Notes under the pieces: generated by a model
What the model saw: only the letters and a program-made list of their open reading frames with translations
Database searches by the model: none
Told to the model about the DNA's origin: nothing
NCBI GenBank assembly: GCA_023436065.1
Contig: JAEZKU010000027.1
Coordinates: forward strand, 1 to 64,000
Reading direction: 5' to 3'
Origin: Bacillota bacterium
GTDB taxonomy: Bacteria > Bacillota > Clostridia > Lachnospirales > Lachnospiraceae
Length of the DNA stretch: 64,000 bases
Shown here: positions 41,315-49,950 of the stretch, piece after piece
Numbering within the stretch: position 1 is the first letter of the stretch
Layout: each line of letters starts with the position of its first letter
Position numbers and translations under genes: made by a program

Positions 41315-42511
41315 ATGAGTAAAAGAATCACTGATAAGGTTACCTGGGTCGGAAAGACGGATTGGGAATTAAGATCCTTCCATGGAATGGAATATTCCAC
41401 AAGAAGAGGCTCCTCATATAATTCCTATTTGATCCGAGATACCAAGAATGTATTAATCGATACAGTATGGCTTCCTTTTGATAAGGAATTTGTTAATCGC
41501 TTAAAGAAGGAAATCGATCTGAAGGATTTGGATTATATTATTATGAACCATTCCGAGGTGGATCACAGCGGAGCACTGCCGGAGCTGATGCGTGAGATTC
41601 CGGATACGCCGATTTATTGTACCGCAAACGGAGCAAAGATCATAAAAGGACATTACCACAAGGACTGGAACTTCGTGACAGTCCGCACCGGAGACAGTCT
41701 GTCCCTGGGAACCTCTACGCTTACTTTTGTAGAAGCTCCGATGCTGCACTGGCCAGATACCATGTTTACCTATATGTCCGGAGAAAACATCCTGTTCAGC
41801 AATGATGCCTTTGGCCAGCATTATGCTACGGAATCTTTGTTCAATGATGATGCGGAACAGGATGAACTGTACGCAGAAGCAATTAAATATTATGCCAATA
41901 TATTAACTCCCTTCAGTAAGCTTGTCGTAAAGAAGATTGAGGAGGTATTGGGACTCGGACTGCCGGTAAATATGATTTGCCCCAGCCACGGAGTCATCTG
42001 GCGTGAGAATCCGACACAGATCGTAGAAAAGTATCTTCTTTGGGCAAAGGATTATCAGGAGAATCAGATTACCATCATCTATGACACCATGTGGAATGCG
42101 ACCAGAAAAATGGCGGAAGCCATAGAAAGCGGAATAGCGCAGGAGGACCCCGGAGTTAAGCTAAAGCTGATCAATGCTTCAAAGGAAGACAAAAATGACG
42201 TTATTACTGAAATCTATAAATCAAAAGCGATCCTGCTTGGTGCACCAACCATCAATAATGGAGTAACCCATGCCATCGGTGGTATTCTTGAGATGCTTAG
42301 GGGACTGAAGCTGAAGAACAAGGTAGCTGCAACCTTCGGTAGCTACGGCTGGAGCGGTGAAGGAACAAAGGTTTTATCTGAGGGCCTGGCTGCCTGCGGC
42401 ATCAAACTTCTGAACGACGGTATCAGACAGCTTTGGGTTCCGGAGGACAACGGTCTGGAGCAATGCAGGCAATTCGGAAGGGATTTTGTCAAGAACCTTA
42501 ATAATCAATAA
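41315..42511 (+). CDS. FprA-type flavodiiron protein
   Basis: A 398-residue cytosolic enzyme that reduces oxygen to water (or nitric oxide to nitrous oxide) in anaerobes. The N-terminal metallo-beta-lactamase-like domain has the diiron motif HSEVDH (His79, Glu81, Asp83, His84) and further ligands in LHWPDT, SNDAFGQH and CPSHGVIW. The C-terminal flavodoxin domain (about 255-395) begins ITIIYDTMWNATRKMAE for FMN. No rubredoxin domain is attached. GGAGG precedes the ATG. It stands alone and is followed by a terminator. It indicates oxidative-stress defence in a strict anaerobe. Confidence 0.93.
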   Translation: MSKRITDKVTWVGKTDWELRSFHGMEYSTRRGSSYNSYLIRDTKNVLIDTVWLPFDKEFVNRLKKEIDLKDLDYIIMNHSEVDHSGALPELMREIPDTPIYCTANGAKIIKGHYHKDWNFVTVRTGDSLSLGTSTLTFVEAPMLHWPDTMFTYMSGENILFSNDAFGQHYATESLFNDDAEQDELYAEAIKYYANILTPFSKLVVKKIEEVLGLGLPVNMICPSHGVIWRENPTQIVEKYLLWAKDYQENQITIIYDTMWNATRKMAEAIESGIAQEDPGVKLKLINASKEDKNDVITEIYKSKAILLGAPTINNGVTHAIGGILEMLRGLKLKNKVAATFGSYGWSGEGTKVLSEGLAACGIKLLNDGIRQLWVPEDNGLEQCRQFGRDFVKNLNNQ

Positions 42512-42520
42512 GAAATAAAT

Positions 42521-42579
42521 AAGCAATAAAATAACCGTAATAATATGGCTTAAGCAAAATAATAACCGTATTAATATGG
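42521..42579. repeat. Imperfect 28-bp direct repeat
   Basis: Two copies (42521-42548 and 42552-42579) share about 25 of 28 bases, including AATAACCGTA and TAATATGG. The second contains a near-palindromic AACCGTATTAATATGGTT. Period 31 bp. Function unknown. Confidence 0.6.
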
Positions 42580-42615
42580 TTGTTGCATAATACTATAATA
42601 ATATTCAAAGTAAGG

Positions 42616-42662
42616 ATACAGGTATCTCGTCATGTATTGATTGATGGGGTACCTGTATTTTT
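42616..42662 (+). terminator. Terminator after flavodiiron gene
   Basis: ATACAGGTA (42616-42624) pairs with TACCTGTAT (42650-42658), followed by a T run; the stem can be extended by wobble pairs. Confidence 0.75.
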
Positions 42663-42675
42663 ACTCGTTACTTTA

Positions 42676-42825
42676 TTAGGAGTGTAACAGTTTCTCAGTT
42701 TCCATATAGATACAATGAATCCTGTTTTTAATTATTTTTCTATTTTTTATTAATTTTTCTAAAATCATGGAACCAATTCCGTCCCTGCTTCGTCTTATGA
42801 TAGAAGGCACGAACTTCAGAGATAT
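42676..42825 (-). pseudogene. Possible GNAT acetyltransferase remnant
   Basis: The minus strand reads FISLKFVPSIIRRSRDGIGS and continues MILEKLIK, then IYMETEK, up to a stop at 42676. This has the order of GNAT motif A: a beta strand, a basic RxxGIGS pyrophosphate loop, a helix and the next strand. The N-terminal half and the usual C-terminal strand are missing, and no ribosome site or start is evident because the frame runs into the neighbouring divergent gene. I read it as a decayed fragment, but chance resemblance is possible. Confidence 0.35.
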
Positions 42826-42852
42826 AAAGTCGTACATATTATGGAGGGAATT

Positions 42853-43083
42853 ATGAAGAAAATAGTTAATAAATATAGAATTAGTAAGTTTCATCGCTTC
42901 ATGAACGGCTTAGTGTTCGGAATCATTTCTGTGATTACAGTTCTCCTTTGCCTGTCATCAATCTTTGTCTATCAGACATCGGACTCCTATGTCATACTTT
43001 GGTTCTTCATCTCAATCTGCAGTATGCTGCTTGGTCTTTTCAGCATGTTTAATACGAAGGAAAGTCAAAAGGCAGGGCTATAA
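42853..43083 (+). CDS. Small two-helix membrane protein
   Basis: A 76-residue protein with two hydrophobic segments (about residues 16-36 and 44-64) separated by a short polar loop, and a charged C-terminus. GGAGGG lies six bases before the ATG, which supports translation; the ATG at 42841 lies on top of that site. I recognise no family. It precedes the sugar kinase gene, which has its own promoter. Confidence 0.55.
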   Translation: MKKIVNKYRISKFHRFMNGLVFGIISVITVLLCLSSIFVYQTSDSYVILWFFISICSMLLGLFSMFNTKESQKAGL

Positions 43084-43119
43084 CTGCAATATTTGCAAGA
43101 TTTTGAAAGCTTTTTGCCA

Positions 43120-43148
43120 TTGACGACAGAATACGTGGAAACTATACT
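43120..43148 (+). promoter_or_regulatory. Promoter for the sugar kinase gene
   Basis: TTGACG (43120-43125), 17-bp spacer, TATACT (43143-43148), 45 bases upstream of the start codon. Confidence 0.8.
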
Positions 43149-43193
43149 TAGCTTATACAAGAACTATCATTTTCACTATAAGGAGATTAAACA

Positions 43194-44216
43194 ATGGCAA
43201 AGGTTATCACGATGGGAGAGATCATGCTTCGTCTGTCCACTCCCGGATTTCAGAGAATAATACAGTCCGACAGTTTTGATGTATGCTATGGAGGCGGTGA
43301 AGCAAATGTTGCCGTGTCCCTGGCAAATTACGGACATGACGCATATTTTGTTACCAAGGTTCCTAAGAACCCAATCGGAGAGGCTGCGGTTGCTGCACTC
43401 AGAAGGCATAATGTGAACTGCGACTTCGTAGCAAAGGGCGGAGAGAGACTTGGCATATACTTTCTTGAAACCGGAGCATCCATGAGAGCCTCCAATGTGG
43501 TTTACGACAGAGCTCATGCCTCCATCTCTGAGGCTGATCCCTCTGATTTTGATTTTGATGCGATTTTTGAAGGAGCGGACTGGTTCCATTTTACCGGAAT
43601 CACTCCGGCAATCAGTGATAAAGCCGCTGTTCTTACAGAAGAGGCTTTAAAAGCAGCAAAACGTAAGAACATCACCGTATCTGTGGATTTGAATTTCCGC
43701 AAAAAGCTCTGGTCTTCCGAAAAGGCACAGAGAATCATGACGAATCTGATGCAATATGTGGATGTATGCATTGGTAATGAAGAGGATGCTGAGAAGGTAC
43801 TTGGTTTCAAACCGGGAAAGACGGATGTCACAAGCGGAGAGCTTGAACTTGCCGGATATCAGGATATCTTTGAGCAGATGATCAAGAAATTTAATTTCAA
43901 ATATGTCGTTAGTTCCCTCAGAGAGAGCTATTCCGCTTCAGATAACGGTTGGTCGGCTTGCATCTATGACGGTAAGAAGTTCTATCATTCCAAAAAATAT
44001 AATATCCGAATTGTTGACCGCGTCGGCGGAGGAGATGCTTTTGCAGGTGGTTTGATTTGCGGACTGCTGGATGGTAAGTCCATGGAGGAAGCTCTGGAAT
44101 TCGGTGTGGCAGCTTCTGCATTAAAGCATACGATACCGGGGGACTTTAACCTTGTATCCAGAGCAGAAGTGGAAGCATTGGTCGGAGGAGATGCCTCCGG
44201 AAGAGTCCAGAGGTAG
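43194..44216 (+). CDS. kdgK: PfkB-family sugar kinase, probable 2-keto-3-deoxygluconate kinase
   Basis: A 340-residue ribokinase-like enzyme. The N-terminal MGEIMLRLSTPG and YGGGEANVAVSLANYG motifs and the C-terminal RVGGGDAFAGGLICGLL with catalytic Asp281 are intact. The pattern GEIMLRLSPPG with GGGEANVA is typical of the 2-keto-3-deoxygluconate kinases of Firmicutes, which phosphorylate KDG from pectin or glucuronate breakdown. No KDPG aldolase is in this window, so specificity is inferred by family only. AAGGAG precedes the start; own promoter and terminator. Confidence 0.82.
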   Translation: MAKVITMGEIMLRLSTPGFQRIIQSDSFDVCYGGGEANVAVSLANYGHDAYFVTKVPKNPIGEAAVAALRRHNVNCDFVAKGGERLGIYFLETGASMRASNVVYDRAHASISEADPSDFDFDAIFEGADWFHFTGITPAISDKAAVLTEEALKAAKRKNITVSVDLNFRKKLWSSEKAQRIMTNLMQYVDVCIGNEEDAEKVLGFKPGKTDVTSGELELAGYQDIFEQMIKKFNFKYVVSSLRESYSASDNGWSACIYDGKKFYHSKKYNIRIVDRVGGGDAFAGGLICGLLDGKSMEEALEFGVAASALKHTIPGDFNLVSRAEVEALVGGDASGRVQR

Positions 44217-44235
44217 TTCAAACAGGTGGATTTTC

Positions 44236-44269
44236 AAGGAAGGCTTGTCCTATGCAAGCCTTCCTTTTT
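44236..44269 (+). terminator. Terminator after sugar kinase gene
   Basis: AAGGAAGGCTTG (44236-44247) pairs with CAAGCCTTCCTT (44255-44266), 7-base loop, T run. Confidence 0.92.
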
Positions 44270-44383
44270 ATATATTTCCAAATTTGTTTAGTTTGGCAGG
44301 AAAAAAAGCTTGATTATTTCTCTATGAAATATTATCATTAAGGATGTCTGAAAATTTGAAGATTTATATGGAGGAGTATCTAC

Positions 44384-44923
44384 ATGAGAAGAATTAGAGC
44401 AAAGGAAAAACAGGATGAAAAGGCATCAGTTCATTTATTAGATTCGAAAAAGAAAATTCTTGTTGCAGGGATAATCGTAGCAGTCCTCTTAATCATTTCC
44501 GGCGTATTTATATATATGGAGAACAACGACAATAAGATTATAGTGAAGAACGGCACCGATCTTAAGCTTGAATCTTTGGTTGCATATTATAGAGGTCCGG
44601 AAGATCAGCTCAACGATGGAATTACTGTGACTGGGCTGAATGCCGGTGAGTCCGTCAGCTATCCTACAGAAGCGATTGATCTGTACAATCAGGAAGCTAA
44701 CTTAGAAATCAGGTTTAATTTTGAAAATCATGAATCCATGTTAGTTGATGCCGGTATCTTCAATGATGTATTCGATGGTAAGGTGACCATTGATTTTGCT
44801 CCCGTGGGAGATAATAAGGTAGAAATCCGTGTAAAAGCGAAATCCGGTGTGGTTAATTCTCCCCGCATTAATTGTGATGAAGTGTATACCATTAACCTGA
44901 ATGAGGATTATATTGAAGAATAA
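44384..44923 (+). CDS. Membrane-anchored hypothetical protein
   Basis: A 179-residue protein with a basic cytosolic N-terminus (residues 1-23), one membrane helix (about 24-46) and an external beta-rich domain of about 125 residues. The region IIVKNGTDLKLESLVAYYRG resembles the first strands of an Ig-like fold, but I can assign no family. GGAGGAG is seven bases before the ATG. It lies 66 bases before the hydratase gene on the same strand. Confidence 0.65.
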   Translation: MRRIRAKEKQDEKASVHLLDSKKKILVAGIIVAVLLIISGVFIYMENNDNKIIVKNGTDLKLESLVAYYRGPEDQLNDGITVTGLNAGESVSYPTEAIDLYNQEANLEIRFNFENHESMLVDAGIFNDVFDGKVTIDFAPVGDNKVEIRVKAKSGVVNSPRINCDEVYTINLNEDYIEE

Positions 44924-44989
44924 GCTTTAACTGATGAAAAAACATAGGCGTAAATGCGTAAAAAATACGTGTATATATAGGAGGCAACT

Positions 44990-47272
44990 ATGATAAAGCT
45001 TTATGAAAAAGGCGTGTATCTCATCAATGGCAAGGAGATTGTTGAGGAGCAAAGTGGAGCAGAGGCTGCAATTTCTGCAAAAACAGGTTTGGAGGTAAGT
45101 AAAGAAACTGCAAAGCAGGGAACGATTGCTTACGATATATTAACCAAACATAACACCTCAGGAAACGACAAGAAATTAAGAATCAAATTTGACAAATTAA
45201 CCTCCCATGATATTACTTTCGTCGGAATCATCCAGACAGCAAGAGCAAGCGGTCTTGAGAAATTTCCGGTACCCTATGTTTTAACGAATTGTCACAACAG
45301 CTTATGTGCGGTTGGCGGTACGATCAATGAGGATGACCACATGTTTGGTCTGTCCTGTGCTAAGAAGTACGGCGGTATCTATGTACCTCCGCACCAGGCA
45401 GTCATTCATCAATTTGCACGTGAGGTTTTAGCCGAGTGCGGTAAGATGGTGCTGGGTTCTGATAGCCATACCCGTTATGGTGCACTTGGAACCATGGCAG
45501 TCGGTGAAGGTGGCCCCGAGCTGGTGAAGCAGTTACTGGATAAGACCTATGATATCAATATGCCGGAAGTCATCGGTGTCTATCTGACCGGTACCCCGAG
45601 AAAGGGAGTGGGTCCTCAGGACGTAGCTCTTGCAATCATCGGTGCCGTATTTGCGAACGGCTATGTCAATAACAAGGTCATGGAGTTTGTCGGTGATGGT
45701 ATCGATAACTTAAGTGTTGATTATCGTATCGGAATTGATGTTATGACAACTGAGACCACCTGTCTGTCCTCCATCTGGAGAACGGATACAGCTGTAAAGG
45801 AATTTTATGAGACTCATAAGAGACCTGAGGCCTATAAGGAGCTTTCTCCTGCACAGGTAGCATATTATGATGGCATGATTTATATTGATTTATCTGAAAT
45901 CAAGCCTATGATTGCAATGCCTTTCCATCCCAGCAATGTATATACCATCGATGAACTGAATGCGAATCTCTATGATATTCTTGATGAGGTAGAGAAGAAG
46001 GCTTTAGTCAGCCTGGACAATAGTAAAGTCAAATATTCCTTAAAGGATAAAATAAGAAACGGCAAACTTTATGTAGATCAGGGTACCATTGCCGGTTGTG
46101 CCGGCGGTGGCTTTGAAAATATCTGTGATGCAGCCGATATACTGAATGGTAAATATATCGGAGCGGACGAATTCTCATTAAGCGTTTACCCTGCAAGTCA
46201 GCCGGTATTCTTAGAGCTTGTTAAGAACGGATGTATTGCCAAGCTGATGGCAACCGGTGCAACCATCCGTACCGCTTTCTGTGGACCTTGCTTCGGTGCA
46301 GGTGATGTTCCGGCTAACAATGGTTTCTCTATCCGTCATACCACAAGAAACTTCCCGAATAGAGAAGGTTCCAAGATCACAAGCGGCCAGATCGCTTCCG
46401 TAGCACTGATGGATGCCCGTTCGATTGCTGCAACTGCTGCGAACAAGGGTTATCTGACATCTGCCGAGAATATCGACGTGAACTTTACAAAGCCGAGATA
46501 TTATTATGACAGTACGATCTATGATAATCGCGTCTATGATGGCGTCGGTAAGCCTGACAGCAGTGTAGAGATCAAGTTCGGACCCGGAATCGTGGATTGG
46601 CCTGCCATGTCTGCTTTGAGCGAAGATATGATTCTGAAGGTGGTGTCCGAGATCCATGATCCGGTTACTACAACGGATGAATTGATTCCTTCCGGTGAAA
46701 CCTCCTCATACCGTTCCAATCCCTTGGGACTGGCAGAGTTTACACTTTCCCGAAAGGATCCTGCTTATGTAGGTCGTGCGAAAGCCGTTCAGAAGGCAGA
46801 AAAAGCCAGAATTGCAGGAGAAGATATCATTGCTGCCAATCCGGAATTAAAGGAAATCTATGATAAGATTGAAGTCAAATTTACGATTGATCGCAAGGCT
46901 ACTCAGATAGGCAGCACGATTTATGCGGTGAAGCCCGGTGACGGTTCTGCAAGAGAGCAGGCTGCGAGCTGCCAGAAGGTATTGGGCGGATTTGCTAATA
47001 TTGCTGTGGAATATGCAACCAAGCGTTACCGTTCCAATCTGATCAATTGGGGTATGCTTCCCTTCATTTACAAGGAAGAGCTTCCCTTCGCCAATGGTGA
47101 TTATATCTTTATCAAAGATATCCAGAAAGCGATCCGTGAGAAATCAGGTGAAATCAAGGCTTATGTAGTAAATAAAGACATGAAGGAATTCACCCTGAAG
47201 CTCGGTGAGCTGACAGACGATGAAAGAGAAATCATCTTAAAGGGCTGTCTCATTAATTACTATAGAGGATAG
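44990..47272 (+). CDS. Aconitase-superfamily hydratase (YbhJ-like)
   Basis: A 760-residue iron-sulfur hydro-lyase homologue. The cluster cysteines can be placed at Cys370 (TIAGCAGG) and Cys431/Cys434 (CGPC), matching the C-(about 62)-CxxC spacing of aconitase (358, 421 and 424 in the mitochondrial enzyme). SDSHTRYGALGTMAVGEGG is the conserved substrate-loop region. Yet the motif around the first Cys differs from the TSCTNS form of true aconitases and resembles E. coli YbhJ, whose substrate is unknown. The C-terminal swivel domain is present. GGAGG precedes the start. It may be a citrate-cycle aconitase substitute or act on a sugar-derived acid. Confidence 0.8.
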   Translation: MIKLYEKGVYLINGKEIVEEQSGAEAAISAKTGLEVSKETAKQGTIAYDILTKHNTSGNDKKLRIKFDKLTSHDITFVGIIQTARASGLEKFPVPYVLTNCHNSLCAVGGTINEDDHMFGLSCAKKYGGIYVPPHQAVIHQFAREVLAECGKMVLGSDSHTRYGALGTMAVGEGGPELVKQLLDKTYDINMPEVIGVYLTGTPRKGVGPQDVALAIIGAVFANGYVNNKVMEFVGDGIDNLSVDYRIGIDVMTTETTCLSSIWRTDTAVKEFYETHKRPEAYKELSPAQVAYYDGMIYIDLSEIKPMIAMPFHPSNVYTIDELNANLYDILDEVEKKALVSLDNSKVKYSLKDKIRNGKLYVDQGTIAGCAGGGFENICDAADILNGKYIGADEFSLSVYPASQPVFLELVKNGCIAKLMATGATIRTAFCGPCFGAGDVPANNGFSIRHTTRNFPNREGSKITSGQIASVALMDARSIAATAANKGYLTSAENIDVNFTKPRYYYDSTIYDNRVYDGVGKPDSSVEIKFGPGIVDWPAMSALSEDMILKVVSEIHDPVTTTDELIPSGETSSYRSNPLGLAEFTLSRKDPAYVGRAKAVQKAEKARIAGEDIIAANPELKEIYDKIEVKFTIDRKATQIGSTIYAVKPGDGSAREQAASCQKVLGGFANIAVEYATKRYRSNLINWGMLPFIYKEELPFANGDYIFIKDIQKAIREKSGEIKAYVVNKDMKEFTLKLGELTDDEREIILKGCLINYYRG

Positions 47273-47293
47273 TACTGATACATAACTAAGTAC

Positions 47294-47415
47294 GATTAAA
47301 GTGTCAAAAGGTGCTTCGCACATTTTCTCTGATACAAGTACATACTATCTCAAGCACGCTTGCATAGTATGTACTAATATCAGAGAACACCTCCGGTGCT
47401 CTTGACACTTTAATC
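47294..47415. repeat. Cloverleaf-forming intergenic repeat, copy B
   Basis: A 122-bp element bounded by a perfect 14-bp inverted repeat, GATTAAAGTGTCAA (47294-47307) and TTGACACTTTAATC (47402-47415). Inside are three hairpins: GTGC/GCAC with loop TTC (47311-47321); a long stem with 10 and 12 bp arms, TTCTCTGATA/TATCAGAGAA and AGTACATACTAT/ATAGTATGTACT, capped by CAAGC/GCTTG (47325-47387); and CACC/GGTG with loop TCC (47388-47398). Its ends share AGTGTCAAAAGG and TTGACACTTTAA with copy A at 35166. Confidence 0.88.
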
Positions 47416-47465
47416 TTATCGCAATCAAACAATAAAATTCAAATATTGACATACCTGACAATACT

Positions 47466-47519
47466 AATAAGCATCTCCCTCAATATAATTATATTATATA
47501 GAGGAGGTGCTTATTTTTT
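47466..47519 (+). promoter_or_regulatory. Terminator-like hairpin sequestering the GH94 ribosome site
   Basis: AATAAGCATCTCCCTC (47466-47481) pairs with GAGGAGGTGCTTATT (47501-47515), one wobble and one bulged C. The right arm contains the GAGGAGGTG ribosome site of the GH94 gene, and the stem is followed by six T immediately before the ATG. The loop holds a perfect 14-bp palindrome, AATATAATTATATT. It can act as a terminator for read-through from upstream and as a block to ribosome binding; a TATAAT in the loop (47484-47489) could start transcripts that avoid it. Confidence 0.65.
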
Positions 47520-49919
47520 ATGAAATACGGATATTTTGACAATGAGAATCAGGAATATGTCATAGACAGGGTTGATCTGCCCACCTCATGGACCAATTAT
47601 CTTGGGGTAAAGGATCTGTGTACCGTCATAAATCATACTGCAGGCGGATATAGCTTCTACAAGTCACCGGAATATCATCGTATCACAAGATTTCGCGCAA
47701 ATAGTGTACCAATGGACCGTCCCGGACATTATGTTTATCTTAGGGATGATGAAAGTAAGGATTACTGGAGTATCTCCTGGCAGCCGGTTGGCAAGCCGCT
47801 TCATCAGGCGAACTACCAATGCTGTCATGGTTTATCCTATACAAAATATAACTGTGACTATAGCAGGATTGAGGCAGAGCAGAAGCTATTTATCCCGATG
47901 GATGACCCGATAGAATTATGGGATGTGAGAATCAAAAATAATGATACCAAAACAAGATATTTAAGTGTTTTCTCTTATATCGAATTTTCCTATCACCACA
48001 TTGATATGGATAACCGTAACTTCCAAATGAGTAATTATGCTGCTGGTTCCTCTTACGTGGACGGGATTATTGAACATGATTTGTTCTATGAGGAGTTCGG
48101 TTATCAGTTCTTCACCTCGAATTTTACTCCCGACAGCTTTGATTGCCTCAGAGACAAGTTCCTTGGTCTTTATCATACAGAGGATAATCCTGTGGCTGTG
48201 ATGAATGGTGTCTGCAGCGGCTCCTATGAGAAGGGCGGCAATCATTGCGGTTCGTTACATAAGAAGCTTGAGTTAAAGCCTGGCGAAGAAATCAGACTGA
48301 TTTTCATGCTTGGAGAAGGCAATCGGGAAAATGGTAGGAGACTGCGTGCAAAGTATTCCGATCTGAACGAAATTGACCGTGCCTACCGTCAGATGGCAGA
48401 TTATTGGACGGATAAACGAAACAGGCTTCAGATCAATACTCCGAGTGAGGGAATGAATACCCTGATTAATATCTGGACGCTTTATCAGGCTGAGATCAAT
48501 ATAATGTTTTCACGTTTTGCCTCCTTCATCGAGGTGGGTGGGAGAACCGGTCTGGGTTATCGCGATACTGCGCAGGATGCCATGACCGTCATCCATAGCA
48601 ATCCGGATAAATGTCGACAGAGAATTATGGAGCTTCTCAGAGCATTGGTATCAAAGGGCTATGGCTTACATTTATTTCAGCCGGAATGGTTTGATCCGCA
48701 GAATGATAATAAGCCCTTCCAATCACCGACGGTCATTCCGACACCGAATAAGGCTGATATGATTCACGGGATTGATCAGGCCTGCTCCGATGATGCGTTA
48801 TGGTTGGTCAGCACAATAACCGAATATGTGAAGGAGACCGGAGAGTTTTCCTTTCTGGATGAGATGATAACCTATGCTGATGGAGGTAGCGGAACCGTAT
48901 ATGAGCATATGATGAAAATTCTTGAATTTTCAGGAGAGCAGGTCGGACAAAACGGCATCTGTAAGGGACTTCGGGCAGACTGGAACGATTGCTTGAATTT
49001 AGGTGGCGGAGAAAGTGCTATGGTGTCCTTCCTGCATTACTGGGCACTTGGCAATTTCATCGATATTGCACATTACCTGGGACGTAAGGAAGACGTGGTA
49101 CATTACCGCGAGATGCAGGAAAGTGTGAAGAAAGCCTGCGATGAGGTGTTATGGGATCAGGATTGGTATATCCGCGGTATTACGAAGACCGGAAGAAAGA
49201 TCGGTACAAGCAAAGATGCGGAAGGCAGGATACACTTAGAATCGAATGCATGGGCCGTCCTATCCGGACTTGCTGATCAGGAGAAGGGTGAGCAGGCTAT
49301 GGATTCCATCGATCACTATTTATATACACCTTATGGAATTATGCTGAACGGCCCCTCCTATACCATTCCGGATGAAGAAATCGGCTTTGTAACAAGAGTA
49401 TATCCTGGGCTTAAGGAGAACGGAGCAATCTTTTCTCATCCCAATCCTTGGGCATGGGCAGCGGAATGCATCTTAGGTCGCGGTGATCGGGCAATGAAAT
49501 TCTATAATGCTTTATGCCCGTATTATCAGAATGATTTGATTGAAATCAGGGAAGCAGAACCTTATTCCTATTGTCAGTTCATCATGGGCCGGGAACATAC
49601 TGCCTTCGGACGCGCACGACATCCTTTTATGACCGGCACCGGAGGCTGGGCTTATTACTCAGCTACCCATTACATACTTGGAATAAGACCTCAGTTCGAT
49701 ACACTGACGATTGATCCCTGTATTCCTTCGGATTGGGAAGAGTTTACCGTGAACCGAACCTGGCGTGGTGCCAAGTATCGTTTCACCGTAAAAAACCCCG
49801 ATCATGTGATGAAGGGTGTAAGACAGATACTTTTGAATGGAACCGCAGTCAATAAAGTTACGGTTCAGCCGAAAGGAAGCAGCAATGAAGTTACGGTGAT
49901 TCTCGGTGATGAAAAGTAA
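47520..49919 (+). CDS. GH94 disaccharide phosphorylase (chitobiose/cellobiose type)
   Basis: A 799-residue cytosolic phosphorylase that splits a beta-linked disaccharide with phosphate, giving a sugar 1-phosphate. It aligns over its length with N,N'-diacetylchitobiose and cellobiose phosphorylases; the beginning MKYGYFDNENQEYVIDRVD and the WTNYLG segment are especially like Vibrio chitobiose phosphorylase. The catalytic acid is Asp490 in GLRADWNDCLN, the position found in characterised family members. RTGLGYRDTAQDA and the C-terminal GGWAYYSATHYILGI are conserved. Substrate (chitobiose, cellobiose or another) cannot be fixed by eye. The next gene, a phosphohexomutase, would use its product. 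Confidence 0.88.
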   Translation: MKYGYFDNENQEYVIDRVDLPTSWTNYLGVKDLCTVINHTAGGYSFYKSPEYHRITRFRANSVPMDRPGHYVYLRDDESKDYWSISWQPVGKPLHQANYQCCHGLSYTKYNCDYSRIEAEQKLFIPMDDPIELWDVRIKNNDTKTRYLSVFSYIEFSYHHIDMDNRNFQMSNYAAGSSYVDGIIEHDLFYEEFGYQFFTSNFTPDSFDCLRDKFLGLYHTEDNPVAVMNGVCSGSYEKGGNHCGSLHKKLELKPGEEIRLIFMLGEGNRENGRRLRAKYSDLNEIDRAYRQMADYWTDKRNRLQINTPSEGMNTLINIWTLYQAEINIMFSRFASFIEVGGRTGLGYRDTAQDAMTVIHSNPDKCRQRIMELLRALVSKGYGLHLFQPEWFDPQNDNKPFQSPTVIPTPNKADMIHGIDQACSDDALWLVSTITEYVKETGEFSFLDEMITYADGGSGTVYEHMMKILEFSGEQVGQNGICKGLRADWNDCLNLGGGESAMVSFLHYWALGNFIDIAHYLGRKEDVVHYREMQESVKKACDEVLWDQDWYIRGITKTGRKIGTSKDAEGRIHLESNAWAVLSGLADQEKGEQAMDSIDHYLYTPYGIMLNGPSYTIPDEEIGFVTRVYPGLKENGAIFSHPNPWAWAAECILGRGDRAMKFYNALCPYYQNDLIEIREAEPYSYCQFIMGREHTAFGRARHPFMTGTGGWAYYSATHYILGIRPQFDTLTIDPCIPSDWEEFTVNRTWRGAKYRFTVKNPDHVMKGVRQILLNGTAVNKVTVQPKGSSNEVTVILGDEK

Positions 49920-49950
49920 TATTGGGCAATCGATAAATAGGAGGTTTGAC

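Larger units (their letters stand above)
42512..42852. other. Intergenic region with repeat, terminator and gene remnant
   Basis: This 341-base stretch holds a 28-bp imperfect direct repeat (42521-42579), an intrinsic terminator (42616-42662) and, on the minus strand, a probable remnant of an acetyltransferase gene (42676-42825). No intact gene was found. Confidence 0.65.
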
